Assembly: GCF_900094795.1 (NCBI RefSeq)
Contig: NZ_FMBC01000008.1
Coordinates: 1 to 64,000, forward strand
DNA from: Kosakonia oryziphila
GTDB taxonomy: Bacteria; Pseudomonadota; Gammaproteobacteria; Enterobacterales; Enterobacteriaceae
Direction: 5' to 3'
DNA length: 64,000 nt
Both the position numbers and the translations under genes were made by a program. Positions 36,781 to 45,595 of the stretch are shown piece by piece. Under the pieces are notes generated by a model. That model worked only from the letters and a program-made list of their open reading frames with translations, did no database searches and was not told the DNA's origin. The stretch's first letter is position 1. Each line of letters opens with the position of its first letter.

Positions 36781-36882
36781 GGCAGCGCCACCCGGTAGTA
36801 AGCTTTCTATGCGGCAGGCTATGCGGCAGGCGGCAGCGCCACCCGGTAGTAAGCTTTCTATGCGGCAGGCTATGCGGCAGGC
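36781..36882. repeat. perfect 51-base tandem duplication
   Basis: Two identical 51-base units (36781-36831 and 36832-36882), each beginning GGCAGCGCCACCCGG and ending TATGCGGCAGGC. They lie between fepB and entS in REP-like DNA. The entS stop codon (36870-36872) lies inside the second unit, so the duplication reaches the 3' end of that gene. Confidence 0.9.
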
Positions 36883-38105
36883 TGCATCCGACGAAAACGG
36901 CGCAGCTCACCGAGCACCACCACCAGTGCTAAACCGACCGCCGCCAGTACCAGCCCGCCAATACTCGCCGATGACGCGGGCGTCATTATTGATCCCATCG
37001 CCCCCAGTAGCGCCGCGCCAATCGCATCGCCCGTCACGTTCTGTGCGGTCCACAAGCCGTTGATGCGCCCGAGCATCGCTTCTGGCGTCTGGGTTTGCAG
37101 CAGGGTGTATTGCAACAGTGAACTCACGGCGGTCAGCCAGCCACATAACGCCAGCAACAGCACGCCGAACGCCCACACCGGCATCAGGCTGAATAGCCCT
37201 ATCGCGACAAAAGCGCCGACGCTGGTCATCAGCATAATCACGCCAGGCCGTTCGCTGTGCGCCAGTTTGCCGCTGGTCAACGCCCCGATCGCCGCACCAA
37301 GTGGTAATGCGGCATACAGCAGGCCGATTTCCGCCGCCGACATGTTCCAGCTTATCGCCAGCGCCGGATAAAGCACGCGCACTGCACTGGCCATGGTTAA
37401 CAGCCCACCGAGCAGCGCAGTGCCGCCAATTAACGGGTTACGAAATAAAAATTGCAGTGCTGTCAGCAGCGATTTCAGCGGATGCTCGCGCGGCTGAGGC
37501 GGTGGCGGCAATGCAGGCAGGCTGAGTAACGGCAACAGGGTGATAAACGTCCCCGCCGCCGCCAGACCGTAGTTCCATACCACACCGCCCGAAGCCAGCA
37601 GCAGACCGCCGCACATCGGCGAAATCACCGACCCCAAACGCACTGTCAGCATGGTGATCGCACCCGCGTGCATCAGATTTTCCCGCCCGACCAGCGCAGG
37701 CGTTGCCGCCAGCAGCGCCGTCACGCCAAGCGCGCCAAAAAAACCGTCCCACAAACCAAGCAAGTAGATCGCCACCAGCGAAGGCTCCGCCAGTTGCGCA
37801 TTCATACACAGGCCGATAAACCCAACACCGCAGGTGGAACGCGCCAGTAAAATCAGTCTTTTACGCTCATAGCGATCCGCCAGCACGCCGCCAAACATCA
37901 GGCCAACAAACATTGCCGAACCGGTCAGCGTGACCGATAACCCCACCAGCCAGCTTGAGTGGGTCATAGCCTGAATCTGCACCGGCACCGCTACAGCAAG
38001 CAGGCCCAGCGATAAAATCGAGATAAAACGCGCCAGAAACACCGCGCGAAAAGCCTGATGCGTACGCAGCAGACTAAGGTTCAACAGCCAGGATTGTTGT
38101 TTCAT
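36870..38105 (-). CDS. entS: enterobactin exporter EntS (MFS)
   Basis: This 411-residue major facilitator protein with 12 helices exports enterobactin across the inner membrane. It closely follows E. coli EntS from the N-terminus ([24 protein letters not shown]). The MFS loop motif [14 protein letters not shown] lies between helices 2 and 3. ATG 38105 follows AAGG by 7 bases; an adjoining GTG at 38108 is a poorer choice. Divergent from fepDGC over a Fur box. Confidence 0.95.
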   Translation of the reverse strand: MKQQSWLLNLSLLRTHQAFRAVFLARFISILSLGLLAVAVPVQIQAMTHSSWLVGLSVTLTGSAMFVGLMFGGVLADRYERKRLILLARSTCGVGFIGLCMNAQLAEPSLVAIYLLGLWDGFFGALGVTALLAATPALVGRENLMHAGAITMLTVRLGSVISPMCGGLLLASGGVVWNYGLAAAGTFITLLPLLSLPALPPPPQPREHPLKSLLTALQFLFRNPLIGGTALLGGLLTMASAVRVLYPALAISWNMSAAEIGLLYAALPLGAAIGALTSGKLAHSERPGVIMLMTSVGAFVAIGLFSLMPVWAFGVLLLALCGWLTAVSSLLQYTLLQTQTPEAMLGRINGLWTAQNVTGDAIGAALLGAMGSIMTPASSASIGGLVLAAVGLALVVVLGELRRFRRMQPAA

Positions 38106-38176
38106 CACAGCGCCTTAAATACGTACTTTTTATGTCCATATGTCGGCTTCGCATGTTAACATATCAAAACAATATC

Positions 38177-38201
38177 GATAACGATAATTACTATCATTAT
38201 C
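38177..38201. promoter_or_regulatory. extended Fur box between entS and fepD
   Basis: Hexamers GATAAC-GATAAT-T-ACTATC-ATTATC give a 16 of 19 consensus match plus one extra unit, which suggests binding of overlapping Fur dimers. It ends 17 bases before fepD. Confidence 0.9.
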
Positions 38202-38218
38202 AAACTCGGGACGTTCTT

Positions 38219-39223
38219 ATGTCGTGTTCTGCTTTTCCGGCGCGCCCCTCTGTTCTCGCCGGATTACTGGTACTGCTTGTTGTCGCTGCTGCACTCAGCC
38301 TGTTTATTGGCGCCAGACCGATGCCCGCGGCCGTGGTGATCGATGCTCTCTCTGGCATCTGCCAGAGCGCCGACTGCACCGTGATCCGTGATGCACGTCT
38401 GCCACGCACACTGGCAGGTCTACTGTCAGGGGGCGCGCTGGGGCTTGCCGGCGCGTTGATGCAAACCCTCACCCGTAATCCGCTAGCCGATCCTGGCTTA
38501 CTTGGCGTTAACTCAGGTGCCAGTTTCGCCATTGTGCTCGGCGCGGCGCTGCTTGGTATTTCGTCTCCAGTGGAACAATTGCTGCTGGCGTTTGGCGGCG
38601 CACTGGCCGCGTCGCTGCTGGTGGCCTTTACCGGCAGCCAGGGCGGCGGGCAACTCAGCCCGGTGCGTCTGACACTGGCAGGGGTAGCGCTTGGCGCAGT
38701 GCTGGAAGGACTCTCCAGCGGGATTGCGTTGCTGAATACCGATGTCTACGACCAATTGCGATTCTGGCAAGCCGGGTCGCTGGATATCCGCACCCTGCAA
38801 ACGTTGAAAATTGTGATAATTCCGCTGCTGCTGGCGGCGGCAACCGCGCTGATGCTGAGCCGCTCGCTCAACAGTTTGAGCCTCGGCAGCGATACCGCCA
38901 CAGCGCTTGGCAGCAAGGTGGCACGTACGCAGTTGCTCGGATTAGTGACCATCACCGTGCTGTGCGGCAGCGCGACAGCGGTGGTCGGCCCGATTGCTTT
39001 TATCGGCCTGATGATGCCGCACATGGCACGCTGGCTGGTGGGCGCGGATCACCGCTGGTCTCTGCCGGTCACATTGCTTGCGACGCCAGCGTTGTTGCTG
39101 TTCGCCGATATTATTGGCCGCCTGATTGTGCCAGGTGAGCTGCGAGTTTCGGTGGTCAGCGCCTTTCTCGGTGCGCCGGTACTGATTGTCCTGGTGCGCC
39201 GCGCGCGCGGAGGTGGTCTGTGA
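38219..39223 (+). CDS. fepD: ferric enterobactin permease FepD
   Basis: This 334-residue FecCD-family permease is the same length as in E. coli. Landmarks are DARLPRTLAGLLSGGALGLAGA, TRNPLADPGLLGVNSGASFA and the ATPase-contact loop VVGPIAFIGLMMPHMARWL. It forms a heterodimer with FepG. ATG 38219 (MSCSAFPARP) was chosen because the in-frame start at 38132 would translate through the Fur box. It overlaps fepG by 4 bases (GTGA). Confidence 0.95.
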   Translation: MSCSAFPARPSVLAGLLVLLVVAAALSLFIGARPMPAAVVIDALSGICQSADCTVIRDARLPRTLAGLLSGGALGLAGALMQTLTRNPLADPGLLGVNSGASFAIVLGAALLGISSPVEQLLLAFGGALAASLLVAFTGSQGGGQLSPVRLTLAGVALGAVLEGLSSGIALLNTDVYDQLRFWQAGSLDIRTLQTLKIVIIPLLLAAATALMLSRSLNSLSLGSDTATALGSKVARTQLLGLVTITVLCGSATAVVGPIAFIGLMMPHMARWLVGADHRWSLPVTLLATPALLLFADIIGRLIVPGELRVSVVSAFLGAPVLIVLVRRARGGGL

Positions 39224-40212
39224 TTTCGCCGTCCCGTCGTTTAGTCACCAGTTGCTTGCTGATGGTGTCTTGTACCGTGCTGATGGCGGTCTGGAGCCTG
39301 CGCAGCGGTGCGGTGACGCTGGAATTGACCCAGGTGATGAATGCATTAACCGGTGATGCGCCGCGCGCGCTTCAACGCGTGGTGATGGAGTGGCGTTTAC
39401 CACGCATCCTGTTGGCGCTGCTGGTTGGTGCCGCGCTCGGCGTCAGCGGCGCGATTTTTCAATCGCTGATGCGCAACCCGTTAGGTAGCCCGGATGTGAT
39501 GGGCTTTAACACCGGCGCGTGGAGCGGCGTGCTGGTGGCGATGGTGCTGTTTGGTCAGCATTTAACGGCCATTGCGCTGGCGGCGATGGCCGGCGGTATG
39601 CTCACCTCGCTGGTGGTCTGGCTGCTGGCCTGGCGCAATGGCATTGAAACTTTTCGCCTGATTATTGTCGGCATTGGCGTGCGGGCGATGCTGGTGGCGT
39701 TCAATACGTGGCTGCTGCTGCGGGCATCGCTGGAAACTGCCGTTACCGCCGGGCTGTGGAATGCTGGCTCGTTGAACGGCCTGACCTGGGCGAAGACGCT
39801 GCCTTCTGCGCCAATCATTATGCTGATGTTTGTGTGCGCCGCCCTGCTCGCACGCCGGATGCGACTGCTGGAGATGGGCGATGACAGCGCCTGTGCACTC
39901 GGCGTCAGTGTCGAGCGCTCGCGCTTACTGTTAATGCTGGTGGCGGTGGCACTGACGGCGGCGGCTACTGCGCTGGCGGGGCCGATTTCATTTATCGCGC
40001 TGGTGGCACCGCACATCGCCCGGCGCATCAGCGCCACCGCCCGTTGGGGCTTAACGCAGTCGGCCCTGTGCGGCGCGCTGCTGCTATTGCTGGCGGATTT
40101 TATCGCCCGGCAAGGGTTTACGCCTTATCAGTTGCCAGTGGGCGTGGTCACCGTCAGCCTTGGCGGTATCTACCTTATCGCCTTGTTAATTCAGGAGTCC
40201 CGCAAGAAATGA
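39220..40212 (+). CDS. fepG: ferric enterobactin permease FepG
   Basis: This 330-residue FecCD permease partners FepD. Landmarks are EWRLPRILLALLVGAALGVSGA, MRNPLGSPDVMGFNTGAWSG, LEMGDDSACALGVSVERSR and GPISFIALVAPHIARRI. The start is GTG 39220 inside the fepD stop (GTGA), and its own stop overlaps fepC (ATGA), so fepD-fepG-fepC are fully coupled. Confidence 0.95.
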   Translation: MISPSRRLVTSCLLMVSCTVLMAVWSLRSGAVTLELTQVMNALTGDAPRALQRVVMEWRLPRILLALLVGAALGVSGAIFQSLMRNPLGSPDVMGFNTGAWSGVLVAMVLFGQHLTAIALAAMAGGMLTSLVVWLLAWRNGIETFRLIIVGIGVRAMLVAFNTWLLLRASLETAVTAGLWNAGSLNGLTWAKTLPSAPIIMLMFVCAALLARRMRLLEMGDDSACALGVSVERSRLLLMLVAVALTAAATALAGPISFIALVAPHIARRISATARWGLTQSALCGALLLLLADFIARQGFTPYQLPVGVVTVSLGGIYLIALLIQESRKK

Positions 40213-41015
40213 CCGAGTTATCTTCCCGTTTGCACGGCGCAGACTTAACACTGGGCTATGGTAAAAAAATCATTGCTGAGCAGTTAAGCGTCGCCATTCC
40301 CGACGGCCATTTCACCGCCATTATTGGCCCCAACGGCTGCGGTAAATCAACGCTGCTGCGCACGCTGAGCCGCCTGATGACGCCCGCACGGGGACATGTT
40401 TATCTCGATGGCGAACAGATCCAGCGCTTCGCCAGCAAAGAGGTGGCGCGTCGCGTCGGGCTGCTGGCGCAAAACGCCACCACACCGGGCGATATCACCG
40501 TGCAGGAACTGGTGGCGCGCGGGCGCTATCCGCATCAGCCGCTGTTCACCCGCTGGCGTAAAGAGGATGAAGACGCCGTGGCGCGGGCGATGAAAGCCAC
40601 TGGCGTGGATTTGCTGGCCCGCCAGAGTGTCGATACACTCTCCGGGGGCCAGCGGCAGCGGGCATGGATTGCGATGGTACTGGCGCAGGAGACGGCCATT
40701 ATGCTGCTCGATGAACCCACAACCTGGCTCGATATCAGCTACCAGATCGATCTGCTGGAGCTGTTAAGCGAACTGAACCGCGAGCAGGGTTATACGCTGG
40801 CGGCGGTACTGCATGATTTGAATCAGGCCTGCCGCTACGCCACGCATCTGATTGCGCTGCGCGATGGCAAAATTGTCGCGCAGGGCGCGCCAAAAGAGAT
40901 CGTTACCGCCGAACTGATAGAAGCAGTCTACGGGCTGCGTTGCATGATCATTGACGATCCGGTGGTGCATACGCCGCTGGTGGTGCCGCTGGGGCGCAGC
41001 GGAATTCTCCCCTAA
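40209..41015 (+). CDS. fepC: ferric enterobactin ATP-binding protein FepC
   Basis: This 268-residue ABC ATPase energises FepDG. Walker A is GPNGCGKST, the signature LSGGQRQRAWIAM, Walker B IMLLDEPTTWLD and the H-loop VLHDLN. ATG 40209 overlaps the fepG stop; longer in-frame starts lie inside fepG. In E. coli fepE lies between fepC and entF. Here that gap holds only repeat copy B. Confidence 0.96.
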   Translation: MTELSSRLHGADLTLGYGKKIIAEQLSVAIPDGHFTAIIGPNGCGKSTLLRTLSRLMTPARGHVYLDGEQIQRFASKEVARRVGLLAQNATTPGDITVQELVARGRYPHQPLFTRWRKEDEDAVARAMKATGVDLLARQSVDTLSGGQRQRAWIAMVLAQETAIMLLDEPTTWLDISYQIDLLELLSELNREQGYTLAAVLHDLNQACRYATHLIALRDGKIVAQGAPKEIVTAELIEAVYGLRCMIIDDPVVHTPLVVPLGRSGILP

Positions 41016-41040
41016 GGATATGTCATGTCAGAGGTATAGC

Positions 41041-41425
41041 TCCGTTCACCAGGCATGCAAGAGTTTCAGAAACGCACTAACACGTGAACGGGAAAAGGGG
41101 AGCTACCGGATCTCTACATTAACTTCAGCAATGAAACAGTTTTGGGAAACACCAGGCCTGCCGCGATGGGGTTGAGTCCCCGCTGAAATCGGCGAACCGG
41201 AGGGCAGATAACAAGGGCTGGACGCCAGGGATGGCGGCCAGAGGCGAACCGAGCCATAGACGGCGAGTTGAGCCGACCGCAGGCAGATGCCCGGGAGGTG
41301 AGCGCAGTGCGAAGCACCGATTTCCCGCGGGGCCGCGGGGATTGAAAAGGGGAGCGCGGTAAGCTCCCCTTTTCCCGTTCACCGCATAGTGATTCACTGG
41401 AACTCCCTCGCGCCTGGTGAACGGA
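41041..41425 (+). repeat. nested inverted-repeat element, copy B (composite)
   Basis: This is the longest of the three copies, about 385 bases. Outer arms TCCGTTCACCAGGC (41041-41054) and GCCTGGTGAACGGA (41412-41425) are a perfect 14-base inverted repeat. Inner arms at 41084-41104 and 41363-41383 are a perfect 21-base inverted repeat. The hairpin GAAAAGGGGAGC / GCTCCCCTTTTC (41344-41355, 41363-41374) sits at the right. The core (41166-41340) matches copies A and C. The left arm is an inverted copy of the right-end module, which A and C lack. It lies between convergent fepC and entF. Confidence 0.88.
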
Positions 41426-41465
41426 ACCATTCCACAAACGCCTTACCCAACCTGCACATTCACCT

Positions 41466-44400
41466 TTACTCCCCCAATATCTCCCTTAACACCGGCCCAA
41501 TACGCTCAAACGCCTGCGGCGAAATAATATCAACATGGGCGCAATCCTGGCGATACACCTCCAGTTCCCGCACCCACGGTGCCCAGGCTTTATGTGGATC
41601 GGTGCCTGCGGGCAACGTGCGCACGGCGACAAACAGCGTCGCCTTACCGTCAAACGGCAGGCTATGCGCGGTGGTCAGCAAACGCACCGCGTCAGCGTAG
41701 TTGCCCTCAATAGTCGAAAACAGCTCCCCGGAGCCTTGCTCCTGCCGGGCGGCAAGAAAAGCCTGCCGCTCACGCTCAATCTCTGCCAACACTTGCGGAT
41801 CAAGCCCATTGGCCTCTTTCTCCGCCCAGTTTTGCGTCTCCGGTGGCCAGGTGTCGAGCAGCCCAAGGAAGGCCACCTCTTCGCCCCTTGCCCGTAAACG
41901 CGCGGCAATGCCCTGTGCCAGCGTGCCGCCAAGCGAATAACCGAACAAGTGATAAGGCCCGTGCGGCTGCTGAGCCAGCAGCGTGGCAAGATACTGTTCG
42001 CAGGCTTCATCCAGCGTCGCCGCCTGCTGTAGCGGTCCGAAAGGTCGCGGCGACTGAATGCCGGTTATCGACCAGCGCGGCGCAAGGTAACGCGCGAGCA
42101 CGCTGAACTGCCAGGCAAAACCGGAAGCCGGATGGAAGCAGAACAGCGTCGGGCCGTCGCTTTCACGCAGCGGCAGCAGCGTTTCCATCCCGAAACGCTG
42201 CGTTTGCTCCGCCGTCAGGCTCTGTTCCAGCAGCGCGGCCAGTTTCTCCACCGTAGAAGCGACCATAATCTGTCCCGGCGTCACCGGCCTTTGCTGCTCG
42301 CGGCTGAGTTGTGCCGCCAGACGCATTGCCAACAGCGAATGACCGCCAAGCGCAAAGAAATCGGCCTGTGCATCCTGCACCTCGCAGCCCAACAGCGCAG
42401 TAAACGCCTGCGCTACATGCGTTTCCATACCGACGTTCAGCGGGCGACCAGGACGTATCGCTGCCAGTTCCGGCAACGGCAATGCTTTGCGATCGAGTTT
42501 ACCGTTCGCGCTCAGCGGCAAGGCGCTCAGTTGCAGCAGGCGCACCGGCACCATATGCGGCGGCAGTTGCCCACGCAGTTGATCCAACAACGCGGCGGTA
42601 TTGAGTGGCAAACCGGATGCGGAAACCACATAACCCACCAGTTGGCGCGCATCGCCGCCGCTGGCCGCCGCTTGATTAAAGACGCAGGCATGAGCCACCG
42701 CCTGCGCCACATCCGCCAGGGTCTGCATCGCCCGATCAATTTCTCCCAGTTCAATACGCTGGCCGCGAATTTTCAGTTGATCGTCGCTGCGCCCCAGATA
42801 TTCCACCGCGCCATTTTCCAGCCAGCGCGCCACATCACCGGTACGGTACATGCGCTCGCCGGGCGCGAACGGATCGGCAATAAAGCGGCTGGCGGTCAGA
42901 TCCGGACGGCCCAGATAGCCCTGCGCCAGTTGAATGCCAGTCAGATAGAGATCGCCCGCCACGCCCGGCGGCAACGGGTGCATCATGGCGTCGAGAATAC
43001 GCAACCCGGTATTCCACACCGGGAAGCCAATCGGCACGCTGTTGCCGCGCACCTGCGCCAGCGTTTCTCCGTGCGCCGGATACCAGCTCACGTCCACCGC
43101 CGCTTCCGTCGGGCCATACAAGTTATGCAGCGGCGCACCGGTCAGTTGTTGCCATTCGCGACATAATTCCGTCGGCAACGCTTCGCCGCTACAGAACACC
43201 AGTTTTAGCGAACGACAGCTTTGCTGCGCACTCTGAGGCGTCAGCGAAACGACAAAAGCCGCCAACATCGACGGTACGAAATGAGTCGTGGTCACACCAT
43301 TTTCGGCAAAGAAAGCCTGTAACGCCTGTGGATCGCGGTGCGCTTCCGGCTCGGCCATTACCAGGCTGGCCCCGGCGATAAACGGCCACCAGAATTCCCA
43401 CACCGAGACGTCAAAACTGCATGGCGTTTTCTGCGCCACCACATCCTGCGCATTCAGCGGATACTGCTCCTGCATCCACAGCAGACGGTTGACGATAGCG
43501 GTCTGGCCGACCATCACCCCTTTCGGTCGCCCGGTCGAGCCAGAAGTGAAAATGATATACGCCGTCTGTTCCGGGTGCGCCAGATTAAGCGCTTCACTGC
43601 CCTGTACGGCCAGCGGCTGCTGGTAGCAGAAGTGTGCCAGCCCCGGAATATCGCTAAAGCGGGAGCGTTGATCTTCTGCGGTGATCAATAATACTGGCTG
43701 CGCATCTTCCAGCATCATCCGCAGACGCTCGTCCGGGTAACCGGTATCCAGTGGCAACCAGGCGGCGCCCGCTTCGACAATGCCATGTAGCGCCAGCGTC
43801 AGGAAGACCGAGCGCGGCAACGCCACCGCTACGCTGTCGCCGGGCTGCACGCCAAGCTGACGCAGATGCTGCGCCAGCGCGACAACCTGTTCACGCATTT
43901 CGCGGTAGCTGAACTGCCAGCAGGCATCGCGCAATGCGGGCGCATCCGGGGTTTTCGCCGCCTGCGTCGCCACTAAATCGCTTAAGGTGGTGGTCGGCAA
44001 CCTCCTGCTGGTATCATTAATATTTGCCAACTGCTGCGCTTCCTGCGGGGCAAGCAGATCGGCATCGCCACAGCGCAGCGCCGGGTTTTCGGCAAACTGA
44101 GCCAGTAATTGGCCCAGCCGCGCCACATGGCCGCGCAGCGTGGCCTCATCATAACGGCTGCGGTTCGCCAGCACTTCAACGGCAAGGCCGCCCTCGTTAT
44201 CCGGGAACAGTGCAATCTCCAGATCATTAACCGGCCCGGTAGCCAGCGTGTGCGTGGTGCCATGAATGCCATCGACATCCAGCAGATAGTCAAACATTTT
44301 GACGTTGAATACCGGGCCAAACAGCGGCTCATCGCCTGCGGCGCGGCCCGCATCGCGGACAATCTGTTCGGCATCGTAACGCTGATGGCGGCGCATCACT

Positions 44401-45353
44401 TTCAGGCTGCCCGCCAGTTGCGCGGCCAGTTCTGCGAGGGTTTGAGTGCCATCGATATGAATGCCTAACGGCAGCACGTTCAGTACCGGCCCGGTCGCCG
44501 TCAGCGCGGCGGAGCCCATGCGGCGCATAAAGATAAATCCTGCGGCGTAATCCATCCGCCCGCACAGACGCCCGAACCACAGCGCCATCAGCGCCAGCCC
44601 CAGATCGGCGGGCTGACTGTTCGGCTGTGCGCGGGTTAAACGATGGAAATCATCAATATTGAGCGCAACGTTCAGACGCAGAATATCGGTGGTCGCTGCG
44701 CGTCCCGGCAGCGGTGCCGGTGAAAGTGAAACCGGCGGTGGCAGTTCGCTGCGCTGTTTCGCCCAGAAAGCGGCATCACGCTGCCAGCCGTCGCTATCGC
44801 GATAACGCTGATACTCGTCCACCACTTGCGCAAACGGCGTAAAGGGGGACGGCGGTACCGCGTCGCCGCGTCGCCGGGCGCTATAAATTGCGGCTATCTG
44901 GCGGGTAATGGCCGGAAAACTGAAACCATCGACCAGTAAATGATGATAGCGCTGATACCAGTACCAGCACTGCTTACCCACGCGCAGAAGTTGATGGCAG
45001 ACCAGCGGTTTGCCGCTCTCGACACGCAGGTTTTGCGCCAGATCGGCGCGCATCATGTTGAGTGCGACGGTATGCGCATCACGGTGGGCGCGTAAATCGG
45101 TGATGGCGGGCAGCGCAAACTGTTGCGATTCATCCACCCACTGCCAAACTTCTCCGTTATCTTCCACAAAGCGCATGCGCAGCGTATCAGCCTGCACCAT
45201 ACCGGTGACAATTGCCTGCGCCAGCAGCGCGGCATCGATATCGCCATTCAGTTCAACATAGTGCGCTACGCTCCAGGCGTTGGGTAACGACGAGAGTTTT
45301 TCTGCCATCCAGATCCCTGGCTGGGCGGCGACCAGCGGTAAACGTTGCGTCAT
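41466..45353 (-). CDS. entF: enterobactin synthase component F (NRPS)
   Basis: This 1295-residue single-module peptide synthetase activates serine, condenses it with DHB from EntB and cyclises three DHB-Ser units to enterobactin. Domain order: condensation (about 1-430, HHLLVDG with His137-His138), adenylation (about 460-960, FTSGSTGRPKGVMVG and YRTGDVARW), carrier (Ser in FFALGGHSLLAMRL near 1010) and thioesterase (Ser in GYSLGGTLAQG near 1140, final catalytic His in CAHVDIISPQ). The start overlaps the ybdZ stop (ATGA at 45350-45353). EntD must load the carrier Ser. Confidence 0.97.
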   Translation of the reverse strand: MTQRLPLVAAQPGIWMAEKLSSLPNAWSVAHYVELNGDIDAALLAQAIVTGMVQADTLRMRFVEDNGEVWQWVDESQQFALPAITDLRAHRDAHTVALNMMRADLAQNLRVESGKPLVCHQLLRVGKQCWYWYQRYHHLLVDGFSFPAITRQIAAIYSARRRGDAVPPSPFTPFAQVVDEYQRYRDSDGWQRDAAFWAKQRSELPPPVSLSPAPLPGRAATTDILRLNVALNIDDFHRLTRAQPNSQPADLGLALMALWFGRLCGRMDYAAGFIFMRRMGSAALTATGPVLNVLPLGIHIDGTQTLAELAAQLAGSLKVMRRHQRYDAEQIVRDAGRAAGDEPLFGPVFNVKMFDYLLDVDGIHGTTHTLATGPVNDLEIALFPDNEGGLAVEVLANRSRYDEATLRGHVARLGQLLAQFAENPALRCGDADLLAPQEAQQLANINDTSRRLPTTTLSDLVATQAAKTPDAPALRDACWQFSYREMREQVVALAQHLRQLGVQPGDSVAVALPRSVFLTLALHGIVEAGAAWLPLDTGYPDERLRMMLEDAQPVLLITAEDQRSRFSDIPGLAHFCYQQPLAVQGSEALNLAHPEQTAYIIFTSGSTGRPKGVMVGQTAIVNRLLWMQEQYPLNAQDVVAQKTPCSFDVSVWEFWWPFIAGASLVMAEPEAHRDPQALQAFFAENGVTTTHFVPSMLAAFVVSLTPQSAQQSCRSLKLVFCSGEALPTELCREWQQLTGAPLHNLYGPTEAAVDVSWYPAHGETLAQVRGNSVPIGFPVWNTGLRILDAMMHPLPPGVAGDLYLTGIQLAQGYLGRPDLTASRFIADPFAPGERMYRTGDVARWLENGAVEYLGRSDDQLKIRGQRIELGEIDRAMQTLADVAQAVAHACVFNQAAASGGDARQLVGYVVSASGLPLNTAALLDQLRGQLPPHMVPVRLLQLSALPLSANGKLDRKALPLPELAAIRPGRPLNVGMETHVAQAFTALLGCEVQDAQADFFALGGHSLLAMRLAAQLSREQQRPVTPGQIMVASTVEKLAALLEQSLTAEQTQRFGMETLLPLRESDGPTLFCFHPASGFAWQFSVLARYLAPRWSITGIQSPRPFGPLQQAATLDEACEQYLATLLAQQPHGPYHLFGYSLGGTLAQGIAARLRARGEEVAFLGLLDTWPPETQNWAEKEANGLDPQVLAEIERERQAFLAARQEQGSGELFSTIEGNYADAVRLLTTAHSLPFDGKATLFVAVRTLPAGTDPHKAWAPWVRELEVYRQDCAHVDIISPQAFERIGPVLREILGE

Positions 45354-45568
45354 TGGCCGCTCCTTGCTGTCACGTAGTGGGCCGGGGTTAAGGTCTGCCA
45401 GTGAGCATCAAGCCACATATTGCAGGCCTCCTGCGGTTGCGGTTCACACACCACGCGCCAGCCGTCAGGCAATGCACACTGTGCAGGCCACAAGCTGTAT
45501 TGCTGCTGGTCGTTTTGCAGAATATAAAACTGCCCTTGCGGATTATCGAAGGGGTTAGTGAACTCCAT
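45350..45568 (-). CDS. ybdZ: MbtH-like protein YbdZ
   Basis: This 72-residue MbtH-family chaperone/activator of the EntF adenylation domain has the family signature NPFDNPQGQFYILQNDQQQYSLWP, then ALPDGW and the Trp-rich WLDAHWQTLTP. AGGAG precedes ATG 45568. It is coupled to entF by overlap. Confidence 0.95.
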   Translation of the reverse strand: MEFTNPFDNPQGQFYILQNDQQQYSLWPAQCALPDGWRVVCEPQPQEACNMWLDAHWQTLTPAHYVTARSGQ

Positions 45569-45595
45569 AGCAAACTCCTGTCATAGAAAGGCGCG

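Noticed and set aside
42132-43166. 344-codon plus-strand ORF within entF
   Set aside because: Antisense shadow of the NRPS gene with Arg/Gln/His-rich composition.
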